This document shows, in pieces, positions 51,784-60,421 of a stretch of 64,000 nt of DNA. Location of the stretch: positions 49,043 to 113,042 of the forward strand of contig JAHJAA010000073.1 of NCBI GenBank assembly GCA_018814305.1, in the 5' to 3' direction. The DNA is from Pseudomonadota bacterium. GTDB lineage: Bacteria; Desulfobacterota; Desulfobulbia; Desulfobulbales; JAGXFP01. How positions within the stretch are numbered: the stretch's first letter is position 1; every line of letters starts with the position of its first letter. Below the pieces are notes generated by a model that did no database searches, was not told where the DNA came from, and saw only the letters and a program-made list of their open reading frames with translations. Position numbers and translations under genes: made by a program.

Positions 51784-51833
51784 GCGATGGCGATGGTTCG
51801 GCATAGGAGACTATGGCGGCCCATCGCCATCGC
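51784..51833. repeat. 13-bp inverted repeat downstream of tRNA-Ser
   Basis: GCGATGGCGATGG at 51784-51796 is perfectly complementary to 51821-51833. It starts 30 bases after the tRNA 3' end and could be a processing or termination structure, or a protein site. No gene covers it. Confidence 0.5.
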
Positions 51834-51868
51834 ACAAATCTACGGCCCCGGTGGTCAATTGCTCACCC

Positions 51869-51895
51869 AAGGAGCCTGGGCTCCTTTTCTTTTTG
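51869..51895 (+). terminator. Probable terminator after tRNA-Ser
   Basis: AAGGAGCC (51869-51876) pairs with GGCTCCTT (51879-51886) followed by TTCTTTTTG. It would end the tRNA transcript about 120 bases after the mature 3' end. Confidence 0.7.
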
Positions 51896-52005
51896 TTCTC
51901 TGCTCAAAAAAATTAGACCACTTCTGCCTGAACTGGATATTGAAAAATTCAGTTTATTTGCACGGTTTTATCGAAGTTGGGCCGGGATTCCTGTCGACAG
52001 CGCTT

Positions 52006-52911
52006 TTAGTCCCTCCAAAATACCTGGTTACGGCCCCCATCCTTCCCGGAATAGAGATGGGAGTCCACCCTAGCCAGGAGGCTTTCGGGGGTATCTTCGG
52101 GACGGGCTTGGGAGGCTCCGATGGTTACGGTGACATGAAGTTGTTTTCCCTCGAAGGTTAGAAAAGATTTTTCGATTAATGTCCGGTACTTTTCCGCGAT
52201 GGATCTCAGGTCGTTTTTCCGGATATGATTGATGAGGACCAGGAATTCTTCTCCTCCCCATCTACTGACATGATCATAGGCTCTGGTAGTGCTCTGTAAG
52301 GTTCCGGCGACCATTTTCAGGATTCGGTCTCCCGTTAAATGACCAAAACGATCGTTGACCTTTTTGAAGTGGTCGATATCGATCAACATTACCCCGAAGG
52401 AAATGCCATGCCGATGCATTGTCTCAAAGGCTGCGTGGAGTTTCATCTCCAGATAGCGGCGATTGGGCAACTCGGTTAAGTGGTCGAAAAGGGCTGCCTT
52501 GGTTAAATCTTCGATGTATTCCTGGCCAAAACCCAGGGCGATATTGTCCTTGAATACCTCAATGGCTCCGGTCACCGTCCCTTTCGGGTCGCGGAGCGTA
52601 GAAACGCTCACCGCCACCGGCACCCGATGACCGTTTTTATGGTGCAGGTAAAGGAGTTCCTCTCGGTGGTTCTCGCCCAGGTCGATTGCCGACGACAGGG
52701 GGCAGTTCGTCTGGCAAAGCTTTCTCCCGAAGGCATCGATGTGAACTAAGAGATTGTCACGACAGCTGGAACCGATGATCTCAGTTGCAGAATATCCGGT
52801 GATCCGTTCCGCACCTTTGTTCCAGAATTTGATTTTTCGATCAAGATCGACACAATAAACCCCTTCATGGAGCGAGTTGAAGATGTCTTTGAGTTCAAAA
52901 CAAGAGGGCAT
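52006..52911 (-). CDS. PAS-GGDEF diguanylate cyclase
   Basis: 301 residues, cytosolic. A PAS domain (about 5-125, HEGVYCVDLDRKIKFWNKGAERITGYS) precedes a GGDEF domain with RWGGEEF (219-223) and the I-site RAYD (210-213) five residues upstream, so it should be active and product-inhibited. The PAS has Cys in CRDNLL and LCQTNCP, typical of redox- or heme-type PAS domains, but no ligand is shown. Same strand as the following GGDEF-EAL gene, 32 bases apart, perhaps one transcript. Confidence 0.92.
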   Translation of the reverse strand: MPSCFELKDIFNSLHEGVYCVDLDRKIKFWNKGAERITGYSATEIIGSSCRDNLLVHIDAFGRKLCQTNCPLSSAIDLGENHREELLYLHHKNGHRVPVAVSVSTLRDPKGTVTGAIEVFKDNIALGFGQEYIEDLTKAALFDHLTELPNRRYLEMKLHAAFETMHRHGISFGVMLIDIDHFKKVNDRFGHLTGDRILKMVAGTLQSTTRAYDHVSRWGGEEFLVLINHIRKNDLRSIAEKYRTLIEKSFLTFEGKQLHVTVTIGASQARPEDTPESLLARVDSHLYSGKDGGRNQVFWRD

Positions 52912-52943
52912 AGTTGGTTCCTCTTTTTGGGGTGGAGGTATCT

Positions 52944-55112
52944 TTAAGATTCTCCAAATATAATAGGGGGTTCCGGTAAATCGAAGCAGGTCTCCCCCAA
53001 AAAGTATCCCTGGGAAAAGTCGATACCAAGGTCACGGACGACCTGCAGGACTTCCTTTGAGTGGACGTATTCAGCCACGGTCTTGATTTTGAGCTTGCGG
53101 CAGAAGTCAGCAATATTTCCCACCAGGATTCTGGCGTTTTCGTCGGTGTCGAGCTGTTTGATTAAGGAGGCGTCAATCTTTAGGATGTCGATCTTCAGGC
53201 GCAGAATATGGCTAAAGTTGGAATACCCGGCGCCAAAATCATCGGCGGCAAAATGGCAACCATAGACTTTGATCTGCCGGATGAAATTATGAACAACCTC
53301 GTAATTTTCCACACCCTCACTTTCCAGGATCTCGAAGGTAAGGCGCTGGGCGAGGTTCGGATTATTTTCAAGTTGGTCAATGATGAATTCATGAACCTGG
53401 TGGTCGAGGATGTCCGTCACCGAGAGATTGATGGATAGCTCCAGGCTGTTTTCCCGGAAGGCCTGAAAACTTTTGTGGATTATTGCTTTGGTCAATTCGG
53501 GATACAGGGCTGATTCTTTGGCGATATCGAGAAATGCCTGCGGAGCAAGGATGGTTCCATCCTTGCTCCGCAGGCGGATGAGACATTCGTATTTAGCGAT
53601 GGCGCCGGTCCGGTTGTCAACAATCGGTTGAAAGGCGGCCAACACCCCATCATTTTCCAGGGCATGGCGGATCGAATTGAGGATCTGGAAGTTATGGGCA
53701 ATGGTTTGTGGAATATTCAAGGCCTCGCTGTAATGTTGATATTTAAGGTTTCTCTTTTTGAGCTTGACATGATTTAAGGCCATATCGGCAGTCTCCAGGA
53801 GCGGTTGGCGGTCGGAAACCCCTATGGCGACACTGATGGTGATGGATTGCCGCTGATAATAAATGCATTGGTTCTCAATGGTCTCCAGGAGGGTCTGGGC
53901 AAAAAGATCGCGATTGAATCCCGCCTGATCTTCCAGGAGGATACCGAAATCGTCCCCCCCCAAGCGGTAGAGACGGTTGGGCATTTCCATCGGGACCGTT
54001 GCACCAAGTTGGTTGGCCAGGGTGGAGAGAATGTAGTCGCCGGCCTGAACTCCGTAGAGGTCGTTGATGTGTTTAAACTCGTCGATGTTGATCAGGAAAA
54101 GCAAGGGGTGTTCAAACTCTTTGATATCACCGTCAAAGGCAAATCGGTTGGCCAGATTGGTGAGCCGGTCGGTGGTCGCGGCTTTGGTGAGGGCCTGTTG
54201 CAGTTGGAGCAGGATCAAATTTTCACGGCCTGTTTTGATCAGAAGGAAAATGATCATCCCGATGGAGGCCAGAAAGGCACTGAGAAAAACCAACGACATA
54301 AATCGAAGCCTCTCCAGCCATTCATTGTCTTCACTCGCTATATGACTGCGTAATTTTGCGAGGAGGTCGGAGGGACTGGGAGAAAGGAGAGCGGTCATTG
54401 AGTCCCTATAATCCGGAAAATAGTTGATAAAGACCTGTAGGTGCCCAACGAAGGATTGTTGGATGAGGGCGGCTTCGGGGGTTTCGGGAATGAATTGTTT
54501 CAGTTCTTTAACGGCGTCTCCCAGCTCATCTACGAGATTTTGATCCAATCCGTTTTTGGCCAGATACACCGATGAAGCGACCGACGAGATTCGATCCAGA
54601 AAAAGGGGGTCGATATGGTCGGTGATTTCGATGTATTTGTGGGAGAGGGCAGGGATGTACATGGAGGAGTTTTTGATGGTTGAGTTGGCGGTGAGAAAGC
54701 GGAGGATCCATTCCTTTTGCTGGGCAAGGGTGTTGCTGTAACGTGCGACCATTCCATTCCAAATCGGGTGACTCCCGGAAAAGACTGTCTGGTGGAACGC
54801 TTGAATTTCTACCAGTTTCTTTTCCAATGATTGGGTTAGTTGGTGAATCCGGTCATAGTCGTGGTAGAGGAAGAAGCTGTTGTGGAGAACTTCACTCTGG
54901 AGTTCCATTTCGAGTTTTTCAATTTCTCCCAACATGCCCGAAAGGGTCAATCTGCCCACCGTCTGTTGCTGGGCTAGAAAATTCATGCTGAAAAAGAGTC
55001 CTCCGATGACCAGGGCCATGATGATGGTACTGTAGATTTTCAATCGTTGTTTGGCCCCAGAGGCGGAAGGGAGTTTCTGTTTTATTCCCGGGATGACTTG
55101 ATCTGTTTTCAT
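52944..55112 (-). CDS. Membrane sensor with GGDEF-like and EAL domains
   Basis: 722 residues. Two membrane helices (about 27-47 and 271-292) flank a large periplasmic helical sensor domain. The GGDEF domain has GGDDF (385-389), with Asp in place of the catalytic Glu, so it may only bind GTP. The EAL domain reads ECL (509-511) instead of EAL, but its metal and catalytic residues look intact (Asn in INLSVTD, Glu in FEILES, DDFGAGYSN, LKID, VAEYVHS and SQGYFLG). Probable c-di-GMP phosphodiesterase. It begins 3 bases after the di-heme peroxidase gene, so the two form a unit. Confidence 0.9.
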   Translation of the reverse strand: MKTDQVIPGIKQKLPSASGAKQRLKIYSTIIMALVIGGLFFSMNFLAQQQTVGRLTLSGMLGEIEKLEMELQSEVLHNSFFLYHDYDRIHQLTQSLEKKLVEIQAFHQTVFSGSHPIWNGMVARYSNTLAQQKEWILRFLTANSTIKNSSMYIPALSHKYIEITDHIDPLFLDRISSVASSVYLAKNGLDQNLVDELGDAVKELKQFIPETPEAALIQQSFVGHLQVFINYFPDYRDSMTALLSPSPSDLLAKLRSHIASEDNEWLERLRFMSLVFLSAFLASIGMIIFLLIKTGRENLILLQLQQALTKAATTDRLTNLANRFAFDGDIKEFEHPLLFLINIDEFKHINDLYGVQAGDYILSTLANQLGATVPMEMPNRLYRLGGDDFGILLEDQAGFNRDLFAQTLLETIENQCIYYQRQSITISVAIGVSDRQPLLETADMALNHVKLKKRNLKYQHYSEALNIPQTIAHNFQILNSIRHALENDGVLAAFQPIVDNRTGAIAKYECLIRLRSKDGTILAPQAFLDIAKESALYPELTKAIIHKSFQAFRENSLELSINLSVTDILDHQVHEFIIDQLENNPNLAQRLTFEILESEGVENYEVVHNFIRQIKVYGCHFAADDFGAGYSNFSHILRLKIDILKIDASLIKQLDTDENARILVGNIADFCRKLKIKTVAEYVHSKEVLQVVRDLGIDFSQGYFLGETCFDLPEPPIIFGES

Positions 55113-55115
55113 TAT

Positions 55116-56228
55116 TCACTCGGGGGGGGATGGCGGCTGTTCAAGTTCCGGCCATGCCGAGGGGATACCCAGAATTTCAGGGCTCTGGCCGGTTAGGGTA
55201 TGTAAAAAGGCTACCAGCTGATTATTCTCTTTGTTGGTCAAGTCCATGCCGAGGTTATGAAAGGTCATGATTTTCAAGGCGTCATGGAGGTCTTTCTTGC
55301 TGCCGTCATGGAAGTAGGGAGAGGTCAATTCGATATTACGTAAGGTCGGGACTTTGTAAACACTCAGGTCTCTCTCGTTGAGGGTCAACTTGAACCGGTC
55401 ATTGTAACGCTCGTCTCTGATGACCGGATTAAGAACCCCCAGTTTTTGAAAGGAGTTACCTCCCATGTTCAGCCCGTTATGACAGGTGATGCAACCAAGT
55501 TCCTTGAACAGGAGATATCCTTCATTCTCTTGGGAACTGAGGGCGATTTCTCCCCGGAGAAATCGGTCGAAGCGACTGTTTGGAGTAATGAGGGCCTTTT
55601 CGAATTCGGCAATGGCATCGGTCACTTCGTCGAATTTGATCGAATTATGGCCATAGACGTCCCGAAAGGCCCGGAGGTAATCTGGTGAATTGTTCAGTCG
55701 CTGCTCCACCAGTACAGGAGTCATCTGCATCTCAATTTCCGATTCGATGGGACCCTTGACCTGGTCCTTCAGGTCAGCTGCCCTGCCGTCCCAGAATTGT
55801 CGAAAGTTGAAAACGGAATTAAAGACGGTCGGAGACTGCATCACCCCCTGTTGGCTCTTTACTCCCGTTGAGCATGGTGCAGGATCGCTTCCCCCTTGGT
55901 TAAGGTCGTGGCAACTGGCGCAGGAAATCGTTTTGTCGAGGGAAAGGATCGGGTCACTGAAAAGAGCTCGTCCCAGAAGGGCCTTGGGACGGTTGTATGC
56001 TATGGTGGTCGGAATCGGCAGAAGTGGTTCAAAGGCCAAAGCGGGAGAAACCGAGGTCATAATGCAGACGTACCCTAGGAAGAGCACCGGGCATAGTATC
56101 CATCGAGAAAAGGCGGATCTGGCTTGAGCTGTAATTTTGTAAGTATATAGGGAAATTGTACGAAGATTGAGGCCGTTGGGATGATTCTTTTGTAATCGAT
56201 CGAACCTCCCGAGGCGCTTGGTCGTCAT
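55116..56228 (-). CDS. Di-heme cytochrome c peroxidase/MauG-type protein
   Basis: About 370 residues from ATG 56228; the start is uncertain because the frame stays open upstream. A hydrophobic export segment (about 41-64, ending SPALA) precedes the enzyme. Heme sites CASCH (Cys103, Cys106, His107) and CITCH (Cys246, Cys249, His250) are spaced as in bacterial CcpA. NFRQFWDGRAADLKDQVKGPI and VPTLRNIELTSPYFHDGS are strong family blocks. It reduces hydrogen peroxide in the periplasm using electrons from small cytochromes. The adjoining GGDEF-EAL sensor suggests redox input to c-di-GMP, by inference. Confidence 0.92.
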   Translation of the reverse strand: MTTKRLGRFDRLQKNHPNGLNLRTISLYTYKITAQARSAFSRWILCPVLFLGYVCIMTSVSPALAFEPLLPIPTTIAYNRPKALLGRALFSDPILSLDKTISCASCHDLNQGGSDPAPCSTGVKSQQGVMQSPTVFNSVFNFRQFWDGRAADLKDQVKGPIESEIEMQMTPVLVEQRLNNSPDYLRAFRDVYGHNSIKFDEVTDAIAEFEKALITPNSRFDRFLRGEIALSSQENEGYLLFKELGCITCHNGLNMGGNSFQKLGVLNPVIRDERYNDRFKLTLNERDLSVYKVPTLRNIELTSPYFHDGSKKDLHDALKIMTFHNLGMDLTNKENNQLVAFLHTLTGQSPEILGIPSAWPELEQPPSPPE

Positions 56229-56805
56229 CTTGTTGAGAGATTCAGTAATTTTGTGTCGTGGAAAGGCCCGTATGGCAGAGCAACAACGTCTCGGTACCGG
56301 CTCGTTGCCGTTTTCATGATTCATAAAATCATCCGCTGGGCCAAGAATGTAACGTATTTTCTGTCCTCCCGTAGAGCATGGCGCGTAAACCAATGGTTTG
56401 GTTAAAAACATCATTTCACTCCTTAGTGTCGTCTCAACTCTGAAATGGGGTATATAGCTTGCCATTTTTTCTGTCTACTATGTCCCGCCTTTAGTCACCG
56501 AGCTGACACCGTTTCGCTGTTGCTATGCTCTTGAAGACACTCCTTGCATGCAGAAAAAAAGTCTGCGTGATTTATGCACATCTCATCCTTGACACGGCAC
56601 TAGAACCTTCTTCCGGAAAAGACAAGGAGCTGTCCATGGGTTCTGGCCTGACAAATTTGCTGTGCGGGTGATAGTCCAATTTTCGTAAGTAATTCTCTTG
56701 AAAGGGAAAAAGACGATAGCGTAAACATTCATCACCATCAGGCCGTAATTATCCTCTCTAATTTTCCCATTAGTCACCGGCTTTGAGGTTCTGGTAGTGA
56801 CTCTT
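56229..56805. other. Non-coding stretch upstream of the di-heme peroxidase gene
   Basis: If the peroxidase starts at 56228 this region of about 577 bases holds no gene. The open frame reaching to 56465 could add a long leader but contains no signal peptide. No tRNA, hairpin or promoter motif is clear. Confidence 0.4.
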
Positions 56806-57789
56806 TCAGTCCACCCCGCATTGTCTTAGATGGGCAGAATATCTTTTGTCGGTTCCCCGGATATGGCCATTGAGCCAGCTGCGGAGGAATTTGAACAGTT
56901 CCCCGCTGATTTTGGCCCGCCCGGCATGATAGTCTTCATGAAACTTGCCAACCTGGGCGACCAGGTCTTGATGGGCTGCCAAATGGCCGACGATATCGGG
57001 GTAATCATGCTTTCGCATGAGTTCTTCTTCAAATTTGAAATGGTAAAGGGTGTATTCAACCAGTTCGGTCAATGCTTTTCCCATGACTTCACTGCCTTGG
57101 GAGGAGGCGCTTGAGTCATGCAAAGAATTGAGGATTTCGACAAGCTTTTTATGCTGACTGTCGATACTGGCGATGTTCACACTCAGGGAATCGTTCCATT
57201 CAATAAGCGGCAGGACTGATCGGGTCTCTTCTATTATTTTTCGAATGGAGAGGCCTTGTATCCGTTTAAATAAGGCTTCATTGACTCCTACGTTCTGCAG
57301 GCCGATGAGAGTGGCAAAATGGTAGCTGTCAACCATGATCGCCAAAGCAATGCCAAGAATCCGCTTGAAGGCCAAATAGAGCTCATTTGCCTTGATTTGG
57401 TCAAAGTGATCCAGGCATTTTCGAAGGAATTCAGCTTCTAAACGGCCGCACATGGCAATGACGTGGCGATTGTCCACCCCGGAGGTGGCGTGGTACAGTC
57501 CGATCAGACAGGTTTCAGGCCAGAAAGAGGTGCCTGGATTCCCGGATACCAAGGTCTCGTACCATACCGCAAAGGATTGACGATGATCGGTCCGGTTGAC
57601 CTGTGCTAATATTTTGGTGGTCTCAGGGTGAGCATAGAGGGCTTCGGTGAAGAGACCGGAAAATTCGTTCCCCCAGGCGATGGTGGTATTTTTGACTTCC
57701 TGAAGGGTGGTCCAGTCACTTTCCTGGAAGCCATTGATAAGCGCGGTTTCGGTGACCAGTTTTCGGGAAAATTCAACAATGTTTTGCAT
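56806..57789 (-). CDS. Protoglobin-hemerythrin fusion (oxygen-binding sensor)
   Basis: 327 residues. The N-terminal domain (about 1-185) matches protoglobin/globin-coupled sensor type: CLIGLYHATSGVDNRHV with a proximal His100, and VDSYHFATLIGLQNV further on. Residues about 190-325 are a bacteriohemerythrin with the di-iron ligands in sequence: His213, His250-x3-Glu254, His269-x3-His273 and His309-x4-Asp314. No output domain follows. Fusion of two oxygen or NO binders is unusual. The cell may use it to store or detoxify oxygen, or to hand it to a partner. Single gene. Confidence 0.92.
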   Translation of the reverse strand: MQNIVEFSRKLVTETALINGFQESDWTTLQEVKNTTIAWGNEFSGLFTEALYAHPETTKILAQVNRTDHRQSFAVWYETLVSGNPGTSFWPETCLIGLYHATSGVDNRHVIAMCGRLEAEFLRKCLDHFDQIKANELYLAFKRILGIALAIMVDSYHFATLIGLQNVGVNEALFKRIQGLSIRKIIEETRSVLPLIEWNDSLSVNIASIDSQHKKLVEILNSLHDSSASSQGSEVMGKALTELVEYTLYHFKFEEELMRKHDYPDIVGHLAAHQDLVAQVGKFHEDYHAGRAKISGELFKFLRSWLNGHIRGTDKRYSAHLRQCGVD

Positions 57790-58329
57790 TATCAGACTCC
57801 TGTTCTAACTTGAGAGGCCAAAAAATCGGGTGATGATTAATTGAATGATTCGATTTTGTCCTGCAGCATCGCATCTGAAAGTTTCGGACCGGTAATCGAT
57901 AGTGCCGGGTGACGGTCTTCGTTTAATTGCTTCACTCAATATACTTCATCTAATGTATAGACCTTTCTTGTAACGCAATGGTTTCGAGGCTCTGGTGAAA
58001 CTGTGCCACGGCGTTTTTTTTGGGAAAATACAGTAGAGAAATATAGGACTAATATAATCCTTTTTGTCTGCTATGGTCAAGAAATTATTTTGCCTTCGTG
58101 GATTTTTTGGCCTAGGGAGTGTGGGGTGATTGGTTTGTATGTCCGCCCTGAATCTGGCGTTGCAGCCTTTTAATTTTCTGGGAGGCGTGGTCTTTTTCTT
58201 AAAAACTTTTTAAGGTATTTCTTGACAGATAGATGAAAATTTTCTTTAAAAAAAGCATGAATACCTTGAATCTCCTTACCACAAAGTGTGCTCTTGCCAT
58301 TGGCCTTTGGTCCATTTGGCGGTGTATTG
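57790..58329. other. Intergenic stretch upstream of the methyltransferase leader
   Basis: About 540 bases without a gene on either strand. AT-rich. It presumably holds the promoters of both divergent units; no clear -10/-35 or sigma-54 pattern is seen. Confidence 0.45.
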
Positions 58330-58418
58330 CCGTGGCTCAGGGAGGATTCCGCTAGCGTTTCCAAGCATAGAAGAAGACCCTAAGGCCACGGATGATATTC
58401 ATCCCGTGGCCTTTTTTT
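58330..58418 (+). promoter_or_regulatory. Attenuator-like leader of the methyltransferase operon
   Basis: A rho-independent terminator (AAGGCCACGG at 58382-58391 pairs with CCGTGGCCTT at 58404-58413, seven T follow) lies 27 bases before the first methyltransferase ATG (58445). Its left arm can instead pair with CCGTGGC at 58330-58336, a copy of the right arm upstream. Two mutually exclusive structures are therefore possible, as in riboswitches and attenuators. I cannot match the sequence to a known riboswitch class. The terminator could also simply end an upstream transcript. Confidence 0.6.
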
Positions 58419-58444
58419 ATGTAATCATCGGCAGGAGGGGAGCA

Positions 58445-59254
58445 ATGAGCGGTACGAATTTTTCAGAGATTGCCTCGCGTTATGAGCAGGATTCCATCAT
58501 CCAGAGGTCGGCTGCGGAGAAGTTGATTGCCCTGCTTGATATTGGCCGCTACGACCGGGTGCTTGATCTTGGCTGCGGGACCGGCAACCTGACCCGGCGA
58601 CTTCGGACGCTCACCAACGGCATGGTTTGCGGAGTTGATCCGTCGGCGAGTATGATCCGCGAGGCGCAAGCCCAGTCAGGAGATGGGACCGAATACCTGC
58701 AAATGGCGGTGGAGGATCTGGACTTTGGTGATCCGTTCACAGTTATCTTTTGCAACTCAGTCTTCCAGTGGTTTCGGGATCCAGCCAAGGCCCTTACCAA
58801 TTGTTTTCGGGCCTTGCAGCCGGGTGGGCGGATGGGGATTCAGGCCCCGGCGAAGTCTATCTACTGTCCCAATTTTGTGACGGCGATGGAGGCGGTGGCC
58901 CATGATCCCCGGACTGCATTGGTATTCAGGGGCTTTACCTTGCCATGGCTGTTCCTTGAGTCGGCCGGCGCCTATGCAGATCTCTTCCGGCAGGCGGGAT
59001 TCACAGTTCCCTTTGCGATTCTTGAAGAGCAGGTCACGACCCATTCGTCTGCTGAGGTCATGACCATCTTTGAGTCCGGCGCGGCGGCGGGTTATTTGAA
59101 TCAAAAATATTATCAGGCTCCATTGGCCGAGGATTATGTAATCTCCTTTCGGAAGATCGTCCAACAGTCCTTCCGCGACCAGGCGGCTGATGGTGGAATG
59201 GTCTCCCTGGTCTTTAACCGGATCTATCTCGTGGCCGAAAAGGAGCAGTCATGA
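58445..59254 (+). CDS. Class I SAM-dependent methyltransferase
   Basis: 269 residues from ATG 58445 (AGGAGGGG ahead). Motif I RVLDLGCGTGNLTRRL, acidic loop CGVDPSASMIREAQ, and IFCNSVFQWFRDPAKALTNCFRALQPGGRMGIQAP. The spacing resembles BioC or trans-aconitate methyltransferase-type enzymes, so the substrate is not certain. It overlaps the next gene by 4 bases, and a hairpin leader precedes it. Confidence 0.88.
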   Translation: MSGTNFSEIASRYEQDSIIQRSAAEKLIALLDIGRYDRVLDLGCGTGNLTRRLRTLTNGMVCGVDPSASMIREAQAQSGDGTEYLQMAVEDLDFGDPFTVIFCNSVFQWFRDPAKALTNCFRALQPGGRMGIQAPAKSIYCPNFVTAMEAVAHDPRTALVFRGFTLPWLFLESAGAYADLFRQAGFTVPFAILEEQVTTHSSAEVMTIFESGAAAGYLNQKYYQAPLAEDYVISFRKIVQQSFRDQAADGGMVSLVFNRIYLVAEKEQS

Positions 59255-59958
59255 AGATACGGGATAGACTCGATCTCGACCGGGTGGTGTTTATCGGGCG
59301 GACTTTTGGCGAATACCTGGGGATGTTTGATCTGGATAGCTCGGTGCTCAGGTGCGGATCGATCCTCGATTGCGGGGCAGGTCCATCATCGTTTACCGCC
59401 GAGGCTCATCGGGCAGGGATTCTGGCCACCGCCTGTGACCCTTGCTATGAATTGTCTGCTGAGGTGCTGGGCGACAAAGGTCGAGATGATATCGACCACG
59501 TTTTCGATCGGTTCGAGTCCGTGGAGCATCTCTATACCTGGAATTATTACCGGAACCGGGAGGCGCTTATCGCTTGCCGCCGCCGGGCCTTGGAGTCCTT
59601 CCTTGCTGATTTTTTACAGGGGATTGAGGCAGGGCGCTATATCGGAGCTGCCTTGCCCCGGTTGCCTTTCCCGGACCGGACTTTTTCACTGGTCCTCTGC
59701 AGCCATTTTCTGTTCCTGTATCATGATCGGCTTGATCTTGATTTTCATAAAGCCTCGCTCTTGGAGTTGATGCGAGTGGGGAGGGCTGAGGTGCGAGTGT
59801 TCCCGCTTCAGGGTTTGGATGCCCAGCCGTACCCGCACCTTGATGAAATAATCATGTTTCTGGCCGGGCAGGGGGTGGTCGCGGAGATAGTTGGGGTCCC
59901 CTTTGAGTTTCAGAAAGGGTCGAATAAAATGCTGCGGTTACGACGAATGAAAGGATGA
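59251..59958 (+). CDS. SAM-dependent methyltransferase-like protein
   Basis: 235 residues. Motif I SILDCGAGPSSFTAEAHRAG is followed by ACDPCYELSAEVL (acidic loop) and RLPFPDRTFSLVLCSHFLFLYHDRLDLDFH. The C-terminal VAEIVGVPFEFQKGSNKMLRL resembles other unassigned methyltransferases. It overlaps the previous gene by 4 bases, so both act in one unit, perhaps on the same substrate. No specific reaction can be named. Confidence 0.85.
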   Translation: MKIRDRLDLDRVVFIGRTFGEYLGMFDLDSSVLRCGSILDCGAGPSSFTAEAHRAGILATACDPCYELSAEVLGDKGRDDIDHVFDRFESVEHLYTWNYYRNREALIACRRRALESFLADFLQGIEAGRYIGAALPRLPFPDRTFSLVLCSHFLFLYHDRLDLDFHKASLLELMRVGRAEVRVFPLQGLDAQPYPHLDEIIMFLAGQGVVAEIVGVPFEFQKGSNKMLRLRRMKG

Positions 59959-60022
59959 GGGTTTCAGATCAATAAAGTTGGACACGGTGTTTTGCTGTGC
60001 GGGATCTCAGTTGGAGGAAAAA

Positions 60023-60355
60023 ATGAATACGACCAAAATTTACCGAAAAATCGATCTGCCTCTGAAACCGGCGGTGGCCGGGGCCATGATGTGGGCCGTG
60101 GGACTTGAAAAGTCGATGCTTACCTATTTCGAGATGGAGCCGGATACCCGTTTTGCCGAGCACAGCCACGAGGCCGAGCAAATCACCCTGGTGCTCGGAG
60201 GGGAGTTGACCTTTGTCTATGAAGGGAAGAGCGTCACCTTGGGGCCGGGTGAAGTGATTGCCATTCCCTCTAACGTGGTCCATGCGGTTCACTCAGGCGC
60301 CACAATCTGTAAGGCGGTCGATGCCTGGTCGCCGGTGAGGAAAGAGTATTTGTGA
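60023..60355 (+). CDS. Small cupin-domain protein
   Basis: 110 residues from ATG 60023 with GGAGG before it. Single cupin barrel: first motif EHSHEAEQITLVLGGELTF (two His and Glu ligands), second motif PGEVIAIPSNVVHAV. A metal is likely. It could be a dioxygenase-like enzyme or a binding protein; the function is open. It lies 64 bases after the second methyltransferase on the same strand. Confidence 0.9.
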   Translation: MNTTKIYRKIDLPLKPAVAGAMMWAVGLEKSMLTYFEMEPDTRFAEHSHEAEQITLVLGGELTFVYEGKSVTLGPGEVIAIPSNVVHAVHSGATICKAVDAWSPVRKEYL

Positions 60356-60421
60356 GGGGATTGATCCTGAGAGATGGTCCAGTGGTTCCGGCTTCTCGGC
60401 AGTCCCTTTCGGGTTCAGGTG

